From the NCBI GenBank assembly GCA_963402885.1, contig OY727096.1, positions 13,745,820 through 13,809,819 of the forward strand: 64,000 nt of DNA. The letters run 5' to 3'. Every line of letters begins with the position of its first letter. Position 1 is the stretch's first letter. The notes beneath the pieces are model-generated. The model was not told the DNA's origin, searched no databases, and was given only the letters and a program-made list of their open reading frames with translations. The position numbers and the translations under genes are program-made. Of the stretch, positions 32,440 to 42,810 are shown one piece after another. The stretch is from Antedon bifida. Its lineage: Eukaryota > Echinodermata > Crinoidea > Comatulida > Antedonidae.

Positions 32440-33057
32440 TGATTGTTAAAAATAAATCATTATTTCTGAAGAAAAATCAATAATTAAAACTGTTACGTCA
32501 AAAAGTCGAGCAGAGTTTTTTGTAAGAAATATTTCTTGTTGGTAGTTAACGTTTAACCCAGATATGTTGGAGAAACAATCTAGCTGTTTAAATACTGTAC
32601 CTCTGTCCTCTACCATACTCTTTTCTGAACCATCTAAGTACATAGTGGCATTTTCAGTGTACATACTGATTTTAAACTTGGTGCCTTCTGCATTAATACC
32701 TTTTATACACTTATTTGATCTGATATTTTGTGCCAAAACCTCAATACATAAGAATCGCCCTGACGACATCCTCTTTTAACATTAAAAAAAGGTGTTGGAT
32801 AACCATTTACCACAACTCTTGATTTGCACTTATTGTAGAAAATGTTAATCACCTTAAAATATCATCCCCAAAATTATATTTAACTAGAGCTTTTTTTACA
32901 AAAGTATGGGAAACCGTAAAACCGTATCAGAATGCTTTTTTAAAATCAACAACACCAGGCCTGAAATAGTACGGAATATCATACATTTTTCTAGTGCATT
33001 ATATATACTACCCTTTATGAAACCTTGTTGGTCGTCATGATCTAAAACAAACATTTA
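32440..33057 (-). mobile_element. LINE fragment, central reverse transcriptase (L1/Tx1-like)
   Basis: On the minus strand from 33040: QQGFIKGSIYNALEKC, then VDFKKAF, VVVNGYPTPFFNVKRGCRQ and, in the open frame 32769-32446, EVLAQNIRSNKCIKGI followed by MYTENATMYLDGSEKS and ISGLNVNYQQEIFL. The arrangement matches the RT palm of L1/Tx1-type elements, where the catalytic box is normally QYADDTTLFLDGSEKS. Here YADD has become YTEN, so the catalytic aspartates are lost. Frame changes separate the motifs upstream of 32769. It is an old, inactive fragment; both ends are lost. Confidence 0.82.
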
Positions 33058-33087
33058 AAAGTGTCTTAACACAACATTTAATAGTGT

Positions 33088-33232
33088 TGGCCCTATTTCT
33101 GCTGGCAAAAAAATACTGTAAATATTAATATACAGTATTTTCAGAATTTCGTATAGAAATGGTGCTCATAAAAAATATACCATATTTTCCCCACAAAATT
33201 GGTGGATAAAATGGTGTTTATTTTGTAATAGT
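33088..33232 (+). mobile_element. TAA-type MITE fragment (left end only)
   Basis: TTGGCCCTATTTCTGCTGGC followed by AAAAAATACTGTAAATATTA and ATAAAAAATATACCATATTT, CCCCACAAAATTGGTGGATA matches the start of the element at 43956 block by block. The right terminus is missing. Confidence 0.7.
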
Positions 33233-33984
33233 TTGTAATCAATAGTCATTCCACAGTATTTGGTCCGTGAGTTGAGAAATATAATTTACTGTCAAATCGG
33301 TCCAAAGTCAACTCGGCCCCAAGTAAAGTATGGAATGCAAAAAGTGCAAACGAAGCGAATTGATCAAATACTAATATTTTTCCAAATTTTTTGCCTAAGA
33401 ATAACTGAAGACTTAATGAATATTATTAATATTTAGACAATAATACGTTTAGCAACAAAAATAAGAATGATTTCACCAACTTTCCTGTATTACATTTAAT
33501 TAAATTTCCAATTGCTCAAATTGTTCAAATTGCACATAACAAACAATTTATTGATAAACATTCATTATACTATCAATAATATTAATATTACAATGAACGT
33601 TTGGATATTAAAGACACTAGACCTACGTTTTTTTTACCTTATTTAAGGTCACACACTACATTTTATGTAAAAAGAAATACTACATGTATACCTTATCGAT
33701 ATTTTCTTTGTCTCTAAAACTGTTAAAAATGTGAAAAATAAGTTGATTCTAATCATTTTAACGGATTGATATTTTCATATTGTGATGTGATGCACCCACT
33801 TCGACCGATTGCATGAAAGGGTAAACAAATAAAAGAACCATAACTTTCCAGCGAAAATACCAGGTCTTCCCCAATTTGTATTAACGGATTCTGCCAAAAA
33901 GGAAAGACAATTAATTCAACTACGAGATAACGTCAGGCTAGTCCTATAGCTAGCGTACAATGTTCAAATTTAACTTAATCCTAA
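33233..33984. other. Noncoding DNA with a dispersed 125-bp repeat
   Basis: 33247-33290 (CATTCCACAGTATTTGGTCC GTGAGTTGA) recurs at 59666-59700. 33836-33962 (AGCGAAAATACCAGGT, TTAACGGATTCTG, ATAGCTAGCGTAC) recurs in the same orientation at 44566-44681. Both pairs are short dispersed repeats of unknown class. No gene. Confidence 0.6.
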
Positions 33985-34917
33985 TAAGCTTTTCAGATAC
34001 GTCACGTGATAATTCTTCAGAATGCATGATGACCCACAATTTTTTTAACTTATTCTGGAAGCCATTGACTTGTAGATATGAATTCATGTACACATTTCAC
34101 GTACAAAATGTTGTGACGTCATCAAATGGCCACTTGAATTTAAAAATTAGGTTTTTTTCTCTTTCGTCATAGAGTATCACATTCAACAGAGCGCATCTCG
34201 GTTATTTTGTGCCCGATTTTCGCTCAAATTTTAGTATATGATTGCTCAATTAATTATCTTTCTCATGAGTTGTCAACATTTTCATTTTGATGACATCATC
34301 ACGCGTAAAAACTTAAATAGTTCGTGTAATTTCACCTACATCATATTTTTTAATATCTTACAGCTCTTCAGAATTAAAGGTGACCTTGATGATTATAATT
34401 TATTATGAAAGCTGATGAAATGTAGATATGAATTCATATAAAAATTAAGCCTATCGGATGTTGTGATGTTGAAAAGTAGTTTTTTTTCTCTCTTTCGTCA
34501 AATTTATACAAATTTCACAGAGCGCGCAGTGCGCTTCTACGTGCCAAATTTTCTTCCAAATCGTATAATTTTTTGCTCAATTCATTATCTTTCGAAATTG
34601 TGATCTTCAAGTTTATTTTGACGTCATCATACCAAAAAATTAGAACATGGTGTGGTTCCCGTAATATCACCTACTGTATGTTACACTGTATATAGATATA
34701 CGGTACACTGTACCGTATAGAGTATAAATTCCATGACACATAATAGGCACCAATCAGCACCATAAGCATATATGCATCAGGTAATAGGATTGCATAAATC
34801 AATATTGTGCGGTCATATTTAACGTATGTGCATGTTTTTTTAAAAATTAAATATCAGTAAAATTATAAAAATGATCACCTATAATTCGTCAAAGTGATGA
34901 ATTAAATTCTAGTTATG
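33985..34917 (-). repeat. Modular dispersed repeat, copy F (minus strand)
   Basis: Read from 34917 on the minus strand: CTAGAATTTAATTCATCAC with a hairpin, the TATACTCTATACGG / GTATATCTATATACAGTG block, GTGATATTACGGGAACCACA, GATGACGTCAAAATAAAC, GATAATGAATTGAGC, GGCACGTAGAAGCGCA, ATTCTGAAGAGCTGTAAGAT. Then a second module follows: ACGCGTGATGATGTCATC, CTCATGAGAAAGATAATTAA, GCGCTCTGTTGAATGTGATA, CAAGTGGCCATTTGATGACG, TTCATATCTACAAGTCAATG, GGGTCATCATGCATTCTG. It is the best uninterrupted two-module copy and the reference for copy C. Confidence 0.78.
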
Positions 34918-36073
34918 AGTTATCTTTCTATAATTATTCTTTTGTGTAACAATACCTCCAAAAGTTCAATGTAAAAAATGTCACAATATCTTTTAAATAA
35001 TTTAATTTATCCCTAAAAACAAAATGTATTAGTTTATCCCCCCTCCATCATAATTAACCATAGAATGCACTTAAGACAATGAATGACCTGGTTTAACGTT
35101 TTTAAAGTAATATGCATTAATTTTATAAAACGTCAAAATATTATAATAATAATAATTTTTTGATAATTATAATTAAGGTAGTGTTGCCAAATTAAACTAT
35201 ATTTTCTTTTTCTTGTTGATTCTTTACTACTGTACTAGACTAACTGCATTTATAGTTATTCTTGCATTACAGTAAGCATTATCCCGCATTTTACAAGGCA
35301 ATAACTTATGCTAATTACATGGATTTGAATTATTTAACTAAATTTAGTTATTCACAATCACTAATACTGTAATACTGTACATGACATTTGATTTGTTCAA
35401 AATTAATTTCTAAAATAATTCATATGACAAATTTGTTTTTGCTGATATTTCATCTGTGTACAGAATTTAGTTAGTGATTGCATTGTTCCTATACAGTATT
35501 TGTGGATACATAATATTCTAGATGTATGCTGATATGAATATTATAATGCTGTATCTTCTGATAAATTTGAATTGTGGACTAGTGATTTCAATCAACATGC
35601 CTTTTTGTCTCAAGATTGTGAATTGTGGTCATGCTTGAATAAGCACTGTTGTAGAATTTTGTACATAAGTCATGTTAGTGCGAGGTATAGCAGGTAGGAA
35701 GGAAGCTGTATGCATTGTGTGCATATATATTTGTCATCGATAACAGTACAGTAAAATAGTGTTTCTTTATTTCCTGAAACATCCATCCAATTTTTGTCAT
35801 CTGACCTATTTCAGCATGTCAACTTGTTGCCATGTGAAAAGGGTAGAACATTTCATTGGTGAAAGATGATTATGTAAATTAGTTACAGTATAACATCCAT
35901 GCATCTTCCATCTTAGAGGAAGTGATAACAATTTTAGTTTAACTATAATACATATTCGCTTGGCACTGATGTTGAGAACATATAAACATCTATTAGTAAA
36001 GGTATTGTGTTGGGCCAAGGTGGGAAGAGACACCTACATTCAAATCTCCCACCTATTCTCAAGCTTATTTATA
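34918..36073. other. Noncoding AT-rich DNA
   Basis: No gene supported. 35815-35842 has a strong acceptor (CTGACCTATTTCAG) and 28 open bases to a GTAGAA donor, too short to call as an exon. Confidence 0.35.
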
Positions 36074-37880
36074 GGGTCTGTTTTTGCTGAAAAAATCAAA
36101 ATAATCGATTTTTTCCAGTCACCGCAAACCACAAAAATAATCGCGTTGCAATTGAAAATTGCTACGACTTTAATCGGTTATTCAGGTAATCAGTTTTTAA
36201 AATCACGTCATCATTCCCCCCACAGCGCATTCAAGTAATATGAAAGGCCGATGAGAGGGGTCCTCCTAAATACCAAGACCTACCAAGAACTACCAAGACC
36301 TACCAAGAACTACCAAGACCTGTCAATTTAAAGTGTTAATTTAACGAAATATGATATATATAGACTTCTAATAGCATTTCCAACAATAAAACCTTAATTT
36401 TAGCGCAATATACCTAGACACCAAAAATGTTAAATAATCAACAAGCTTCGCGTTCGCGAAACGAACTGAGTTGATGCATACATTGCGTCACAAATGTCCG
36501 TATTGCGTCAACTAGTATGACCTACCAAGAACTGTCAATTTTAAGTGTTATTTTAACGAAATATGATATATATAGACTTCTAATAGCATTTCCAACAATT
36601 AAACCTCAATTTCAGCGCGATATAGACACCAAAAATGTTACGAAAATGTTAAATAATCGACAAGCTTCGTGAAATGAACTGAGTTGTTGATGAATACATT
36701 GCGTCACAAATGTCCGTATTGCGTCAACTAGTATGGCTCACTGACACTCGAAGCAGTTCTCCTGTCATAGGCCTACTGGGTCGTAGGCCTACATTTAACA
36801 TTTTTGGTGTCTATATCGCGCTACAATTGAGGTTTTATTGTTTGAAAAGCTATTAGAAGTCTATATATATATTATATTTCGTTAAAATAACACTTTAAAT
36901 TGACAGGTCTTGGTAGTTCTTGGTAGGTCATACTAGTTGACGCAATACGGACATTTGTGACGCAATGTATGCATCAACTCAGTTCGTTTCGCGAACGCGA
37001 AGCTTGTCGATTATTTAACATTTTTGGTGTCTATATAGCGCTAAAATTGAGGTTTTATTGTTGGAAATGCTATTAGAAGTCTATATATATCATATTTCGT
37101 TAAATTAACACTTTAAATTGACAGGTCTTGGTAGGTCTTGGTAGTTCTTGGTAGGTCTTGGTAGGTCTTGGTATTTAGGAGGACCCGATGAGAGTTGGTT
37201 TGTTTACAATACATCCTATCGCTGCCTAAAACTCTCACATGTAGGATTAAAAATTACTCTTACGTAAAGCTATATTATTTGTAAAATAAACATCTAGGCC
37301 TACTACCGTACCACATACAACAGAATAATGATGTTATATTAATAAAGACACGTCGGCGAGAAAAGTTCGTTTCGCCGTTCGTTGGTTCTACCTTCGGTCT
37401 GCTAGGCCTATAGGCTATATATTTCTACCGAAACAAGTCAACAGACAACAGGCCTACAAAAGGACATGTAAAACATCGTTAGCCTGGACTGGTGGGATGT
37501 AACGGTGTACTTGTAACACAGAATCCTGGAGTCTCTCGATATATTTGATTGTTATTCAGTCTACATCGCGATCGTTGTTTTGCTGATCGTCGTCGATATC
37601 GCGCAAATAAACAGCATGCTTTGTGACGTGAATGAGTTTGCCATACTCTAGAGGTCAAAGTGGGGTCAATAATCGCTATTTGTGTTGCAGCTCAAAACTG
37701 CTCCGCAATAATCGGTTAAAACAAGAAATAATCGATTAAAACACGCAATGTATTGAGTGTTTTTAATCGGTTATTTTTAATCGGTTATTTTATTTTACGC
37801 CGTTTCTGCTGCCCAAAAATAATCGATTAAAAAAATAAACGGTTAATAATCGATTATTTCTGCTCAGCAGAAACAGGCCC
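36074..37880. mobile_element. TAA-type MITE split by a foldback element
   Basis: The left end GGGTCTGTTTTTGCTG and the inverted right end CAGCAGAAACAGGCCC match the family at 20588-21377. Inverted subterminal AATAATCGATTATTTC-type blocks and the CTATTTGTGTTGCAGCT stretch (37676-37692) also occur there. TAA follows the right end; the left flank is ATA, so the duplication has decayed. Without the insert at 36258-37186 the MITE would be about 870 bp. No transposase frame. Harbinger-like assignment is inference. Confidence 0.78.
36258..37186. mobile_element. Foldback element, 929 bp, perfect 8-bp target duplication
   Basis: Ends GGGTCCTCCTAAATACCAAG and its inverse CTTGGTATTTAGGAGGACCC are flanked by GATGAGAG on both sides (36250-36257, 37187-37194). 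Each arm has short tandem CTACCAAGA(A/C)C units, then AATTTAACGAAATATGATAT, CTTCTAATAGCATTTCCAAC, ACACCAAAAATGTTA and TTGCGTCACAAATGTCCGTA. The left arm holds two such units (36258-36518, 36519-36736) and the right arm two inverted units (about 36792-36927, 36928-37186). The element is therefore a large palindrome around 36737-36791. No reading frame. The 8-bp duplication fits hAT-type integration; superfamily is inference. Confidence 0.85.
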
Positions 37881-38816
37881 TAAGTCAAATTTTTCAAACC
37901 AAATTTCAACATACTGTACTATCTAAGATACATGAATGTTTTTCCCACCCACCTTCAGAATGCCCACTCAACAACATTTTTCTACCTACCATACATGCAA
38001 TACAGAAGACACAAAATTCTGACTGATTACTGGTTATACTTTTTCATGATCTGACAATATTTCACAACCCAATAAAATCGTCTGTAGGCCTACAGCTGTA
38101 GCTTCATTAGTTAACATATTACATTATGCTGTAAGGTACCTGTATTGAAAAATTTGTTTTTTTAAACGAAAATTTGTTCTCAGTCCGATTTTGTAATCAT
38201 TTCATGACAGTTATATTACTTTATTTTAAAATATTCTTGTCATAATAACCTAAATGTCAATATTATGTAATGCAGGTAGTTGTACAGTTAATATTACAGT
38301 ATCTCATTTAATATTTTATGTGACATACTACAATCAGAAGGTTTATTACTTTAGGCCTATACTGTAAATATATATGTAATCCAGATATTTTAAAAATCCA
38401 GACATTTGTTAATAATCAAAGCAAAAGTATGAAATTTTGTTGGTTTAATGCATGAGACATGATGTTGTTTAGAAGCTGTTATTTTATTCAATGCTATAAT
38501 AAATGTATTTCTCTTGGGATGCTTTTTGATTCTGTATGCTAATTAAAAGTGATTATGTATTGTACAAAACAGCAATCCAGATACAGTATAATGACGTGTA
38601 GTGTGTAATAACAGCACATGAGAAAGCTAGCCTAAATGTTTTAATGCAGCTATTTTTAATTTGAGCATTTGTGTAAACTAGGTGATTACCAAGATATAAT
38701 TTAGCCATGGCAAATTTGTACTTTACTTTTATTTATTATTAAAAACTTTGTTGAAAATCTTATTTGGGAACCAGTATAAAGAGTATATGCTACAGTATAA
38801 TAGCATTGGGGTTTTT
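37881..38816. other. Noncoding AT-rich DNA
   Basis: Nothing recognisable beyond scattered TACAGTA motifs and one TAGGCCTAC palindrome. Confidence 0.35.
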
Positions 38817-38933
38817 GAAGTCGATTTTAAGATCAGTTCTTTTTTGTGGAGACCCATTTCTGCTGGCAAGAAAAACCCGTTCTTGAAAAGAACGGTATTC
38901 AAAACCGTATTCTCTGCTCAATAGAAACAGGCC
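38817..38933. mobile_element. TAA-type MITE remnant
   Basis: The right end AATAGAAACAGGCCC is followed by TAA (38934-38936). An inner CCATTTCTGCTGGCAAGAAA and a hairpin (CCGTTCTTGAAAAGAACGG) match the layout of this MITE family. The left terminus is not certain. Confidence 0.55.
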
Positions 38934-39021
38934 CTAAATGAGTATGGAAAAGGAGGCACTAATAATATTTGTTGAGCCCTGGGGATTTCTTAAAGTGATA
39001 TGAGAAAGTTCAATTACATTG

Positions 39022-39092
39022 TGTCTGTTTCTGCAGCATAACGCATAACTGTTTATTTTAACCGGTTATTTTTATGCAGCAGAAACAGGCCC
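39022..39092. mobile_element. Miniature TAA-type MITE, 71 bp
   Basis: TGTCTGTTTCTGCAGCATAA and TTATGCAGCAGAAACAGGCC are inverted termini separated by only about 30 bases that include AACCGGTTA. This is an almost end-only deletion derivative of the family at 20588 and 36074. Confidence 0.65.
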
Positions 39093-39649
39093 ATTGTGGC
39101 TGGAAAGAGATTTTTCAAAAATTCAGCCAACTCCATCACATTCAGGTGATAAATAATAACCTATAAAAATTTTACCATAAAATTTGCATTTGTCTGTCCT
39201 TTAAATAAATACATGTGTGTTTTCCAGCGTATTAGTAACATGACGTAGACCTAGATGTAGGTAGGTAAAGAATACAAGAATTATTACCATAACTAACTAT
39301 AGGCTATATATTTACTGCTGTAGTATTGAAATAAATTATAAAATTAACTACTGTACATGCCTATTAATTATTAAAATACGGTGCCATAAACATAATTTTG
39401 AATGTTGATAAACTTTTAACTAAAACCAACAATATACATATATTCACGTCCTTGCCTCAAATATAGGTTTTGTGGTAGATCCATCACTGCCAATCACTGG
39501 GCCTCATCTCAGCGGGCTGCAGTAGCATCGCCGCCTCTCTAACGTCTGGCTAGGGCTACTCGCTCCTGAATACCGTCACTCCTTCCTCTTGTAGGCGTAA
39601 CCTGGCTACTCAGCAGGCGACCGTTGTCGGGGTTGTTTTCAAACACTCT
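39093..39649. other. Noncoding DNA with a GC-rich patch
   Basis: 39470-39640 is much GC-richer than its surroundings (CATCGCCGCCTCTCTAACG, GGCGTAACCTGGCTACTCAG). No long frame or convincing splice pair is found on either strand, and it directly precedes a minisatellite. It may be part of an unrecognised repeat. Confidence 0.35.
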
Positions 39650-39990
39650 CCAATTCACAGCAACAACAAATGGGAAAACATCCATAAAACATATCAACCA
39701 CAAATGTGAAAACAGCTAAAAATGTGAAAACGCTTCACCCACAAATTTGAAAACCATCAAACGTAAATATGAAAACATCCACAAATGTGAAAACGCGTCA
39801 CCCACAAATGTGAAAACGCATCACCCACAATTGTGAAAATGCATCACCTAAAAATGTAAAAAACATATCACCCACAAATGGGTAAACATCCACATTTATG
39901 TGAAAACACATCAACCAAAAATGTGAAAATGATTATCACCCAAAAATGTTATAACGCCCACAAATGTAAAAACAAAAAAGAACTCGTTGC
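39650..39990 (+). repeat. Minisatellite, CCACAAATGTGAAAAC units
   Basis: More than a dozen degenerate copies of CCACAAATGTGAAAACG/CATCAC (about 20-27 bases) run head to tail. The 116-codon + strand frame at 39878-40228 that starts in it is repeat translation followed by unrelated sequence and is not called as a gene. Confidence 0.8.
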
Positions 39991-40264
39991 CACAAATGTT
40001 ACTTGTTGGCTTAATATTATGTACGTCGACATTTGTTATTTAGAAATTACACACAGTAGTATCTTGCACACACGCAGCAAATACCAAATGTCGACTTCAA
40101 ACTACGTAGATAAGTGTAAGCCACACTGTAATACAATTAGTGGCAATGATACAGTATATTATGACCATGACCTTGTAGTATCATACAGTACACATGCGCA
40201 GCAAACACTATACAATTCATTCACTTAATTTCATTATTTATTCGGTCTATTTCAGTATATACAT

Positions 40265-40620
40265 AACAAAAAAAAATTGAAATTGGGGAGACCAGGGTCA
40301 ATCTATTAAGTGAACTTAATCACTGTAGCTGAGCCAACCCAACCCCAAAGTCAGTTTACACATAAAAGACACAAAATACAGTTACAGCGAATCAAAATGA
40401 ATGTGAACTTTTCTAATGAAGGCTGATGGGCTTTCTAGGACTGCAGCATCTGTCAATGATCTAGGAAGCTTGTCCCAGACACGGGGTAATCTGATGGCTA
40501 TCGAATGAAAAAAAGCCTGTGTCGGAACCACCGGTAGGTGACGCTGTACATGACTAGAGCTTTAACAGAACACTTCCAATTACCTTCGTAGTGAAAAAAC
40601 AGCCCCAGAAATGTATGTTG
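40265..40620 (-). mobile_element. LINE 3' fragment (C-terminal tail of RT protein)
   Basis: The minus strand at about 40510-40395 reads HSIAIRLPRVWDKLPRSLTD, then LESPSAFIRKVHIHFD and a stop. It matches the SFFPRTI..WN.LP..v..A.s...FK..l ending of LINE polyproteins. A stretch up to 40690 (FHRFQPS.. region) may belong to the same copy. The 3' UTR follows to about 40265. Only the end of the element remains. Confidence 0.6.
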
Positions 40621-40750
40621 TAGCCAACATTTTAACATTGTATCACATGGAACGTCTTAGAATGGTTTCAAGAGGGTTGGAAACGATGAAAAACATACGA
40701 AACAGTATGTATCTGTAGCCAAAAAGTGAATTTTATGATTTTATTTAAAA

Positions 40751-40771
40751 GACCTGTGACGTCACAAGGTC
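40751..40771. other. Palindrome around TGACGTCA
   Basis: GACCTGTGACGTCACAAGGTC is an almost perfect dyad with a full CRE-type core TGACGTCA (40757-40764). I saw no gene start beside it, so a regulatory role is unproven. Confidence 0.4.
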
Positions 40772-40989
40772 ATCTTTGGCATGTCTTCGGAAGCAACATC
40801 TTCAGAAGCATTGGGATGCTCGGAAATGTCACCCAAACAAAGTTCAAAGTTTAAAATGATCATGAAGATGATGGATAGGACTTATGAGTATAGAAAAGAT
40901 GTCAACCCTGTTCTGATTGGTCGGTTAAAATGCTTGCGTATAATATATATTTTATTCATTCTTATACAAAGTAAAACCTGATTGGATCG

Positions 40990-41062
40990 ACAAGCTGGAT
41001 GGCTCAGTGGGCTTGTATTGAGACTATGGCCTAGGCGGTTGCAGGATCGTTTCTCTACTTTT
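40990..41062 (+). repeat. tRNA-like sequence, possible SINE head
   Basis: GCTGGATGGCTCAGTGGGCT contains a good box A (TGGCTCAGTGG), and about 40 bases later GGTTGCAGGATCG is a diverged box B. Spacing is tRNA-like, but the stems do not pair well, so this is a decayed tRNA-derived SINE or pseudogene rather than a tRNA gene. Downstream is T-rich. Confidence 0.4.
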
Positions 41063-41190
41063 TGAAACATTTTTTTTAGTTTGCGAGAGATTATTAAAGG
41101 GTTATGTTTTTAATATTTAGGACAAGTTTTATTTTTTTTTTTTTTTTATCAAGACAAGTTCATAGTTGATAAAACTAAGCCGTCAGAAAG

Positions 41191-41291
41191 AAAGATGTAC
41201 CATTAATTAGACTAAACAACGATGCCACATACATGACCAATGTGAGTACAGACACTATCCTAACATTCACTTCCAACATCAACATCAGTAG
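41191..41291 (+). other. Weak candidate internal exon
   Basis: An AG (GTCAGAAAG) follows a poly-T tract at 41126-41147. The next 101 bases are open in the frame KDVPLIRLNNDATYMTNVST.., ending at TAG|GTGAGA. Entry would be phase 0, compatible with the donors at 14774 and 28537. The fragment is rich in N-x-S/T sites, but no family is recognised, and the acceptor is far from its pyrimidine tract. Confidence 0.15.
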
Positions 41292-41646
41292 GTGAGAGGA
41301 TGCATTTCCTTTATGGGTAATAGAAGCTGTTTATGAGCTAGCACCAGACTAGAGGCACGCGCAGTGGAGGATGTTCCTGCTATACTACAACTATACTAAC
41401 TAGCCTTACGTTACAGCATGTTAAATAATCTTTGGACCAACATTACTTTATTAATATTATTGGCCGTATTTCTTCCATTGTATTATTTACACACTAACCT
41501 AAACAAATATTGATATACAGTAATCTAATAATTTAATACTAATAGGCCTGAAATAATTGCCACAGTCTCTCTCAAGGAAAATGTTCCGAATTTAACCTTG
41601 GTTTGTTGTAATGCTTCGATACGTAAGCAGGCTTTATATCATGGAC
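41292..41646. other. Noncoding DNA
   Basis: No gene or repeat recognised. Confidence 0.3.
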
Positions 41647-41818
41647 TCTTTCACACAGAACAGGCTTACGACCGTGACGGTAATATTACTGCAATTTTAC
41701 TAGGTCCAGAGACGGTCTAATGGAAGCCGGCATTAAGGGGTTTTTACCCTTTCACACATAGGCCGGCATTCTCGAATTGCCGCAATATTACCATCTTACA
41801 GCTCTGTGTGAAAGGGGC
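41647..41818 (+). repeat. MITE-like repeat with CCTTTCACACAG ends, copy 2
   Basis: The left end CTCTTTCACACAGAACAGGC and the right end GCTCTGTGTGAAAGGGG are inverted; the body carries GTGACGGTAATATTACTGC and its partner TTGCCGCAATATTACCATC. It is the better-preserved partner of 1138-1311, in opposite orientation. Confidence 0.7.
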
Positions 41819-41966
41819 TTTGTCATATATCCATTTTCTACTACTAGAAGAGGAACAGCGAAATACTGTGTTTGATAGCTTTGTGATGACGACTAAAATC
41901 TATCTATTCCCAGTACTGTAATATTTCCAGAAAAAACATAAACAAATAAATAACAGAAACCCTTAA

Positions 41967-42511
41967 AGATGTATTGTCCCTTGAAACACAAAAAATTAAG
42001 GTCAAAATATTCTAAATTTAAATTGGCCATATCAAAGTAATATTAAAGTTATTCACTTTAAGTCGAAAATTCGAGCCAAAAACAACAAGTTTACGTAATT
42101 AACAGGTAAATTAATTTGATTACATTTCGTCTGTAAAATCATCGCGAGCGAAAGTAAACAAAGCTTCAAACCACGAGTATGCATTATGCATGATGCTAAT
42201 TAGGATTGTTTACAACTCGTCACGGTTGAGAAGGTGTTTCACACAGATCGCGAGGAAGTTTTATGATTATGCATACAGAGTAGCCAAACAAGCGCGTTGC
42301 ATTATGAGATATGTTTTGATCGAAAACTTTGACTGGAAGTCAAAGTTATTTTTTGAACAAAAACACGTCTGTATTTCAGTTAAATGATTTTTTTTTCGAC
42401 TAATTTTTAGTGAAAGTTAATAACTATTATGATACTTAAAAAATGACTCACTTTTTTTCGAAATCTTTTTTTTTTTTTTTTTTTGGAATTAGTCAAAGGG
42501 ACAATACATCT
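41967..42511. mobile_element. TTAA-flanked MITE, 545 bp, AGATGTATTGTCCC ends
   Basis: AGATGTATTGTCCCTT and its exact inverse AAGGGACAATACATCT are flanked by TTAA on both sides (41963-41966, 42512-42515). The interior contains GCATTATGCATGATGCTAAT and a GC-richer stretch, and a 65-codon frame at 42190-42387 without family similarity. TTAA duplication is used by piggyBac- and Kolobok-type transposases; which one is inference. The family recurs at 9137, 16341, 45041 and 50272. Confidence 0.8.
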
Positions 42512-42748
42512 TTAAACAAAATAAACAGTAAAATTATTTAAAATTAAACAATCTGATATGTCCATGCACTGTAGATGCTTGTATGAAGTACCATGTTTTT
42601 CTGTCTTAGTGTCAATGCAACATGCGCATGAATTTTAATAGATATTATTGAAAAAAACATCAAATCTACAGATTGAAAATGAATGAATAGAGAGCTGTTA
42701 AATGTATACTCTACATAATAATATTCAAACTATTTGATACTATTTTAC

Positions 42749-42810
42749 CTTATGATCTTGTGAACCTGATGTGGTTGATGATGAATGTGTGAAGGAATCC
42801 ATTTTCCCAC
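42749..42810 (-). other. Candidate coding exon on the minus strand
   Basis: On the minus strand, GAGTTTTTATTACAGTACAG is a strong acceptor and CATAAG|GTAAAATAG a good donor. Between them one frame is open: GKMDSFTHSSSTTSGSQDHK, with the ATG in a strong context (GGGAAAATGGAT). It leaves in phase 0 and could be the first coding exon or an internal Ser/Thr-rich one. An alternative acceptor five bases upstream would start at 42815. No family recognised. Confidence 0.3.

Noticed and set aside
35815-35842. 28-nt micro-exon after a strong acceptor
   Set aside because: Too short, donor weak, no neighbouring exon to fix the phase.
39470-39640. GC-rich patch considered as an exon
   Set aside because: Short frames with stops on both strands and no paired splice sites.
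39878-40228. 116-codon + strand frame
   Set aside because: Begins inside the CCACAAATGTGAAAAC minisatellite; the rest is unrelated sequence.
40990-41062. Functional tRNA gene
   Set aside because: Box A is good, but box B and the arms are too degenerate; called a tRNA-like repeat instead.
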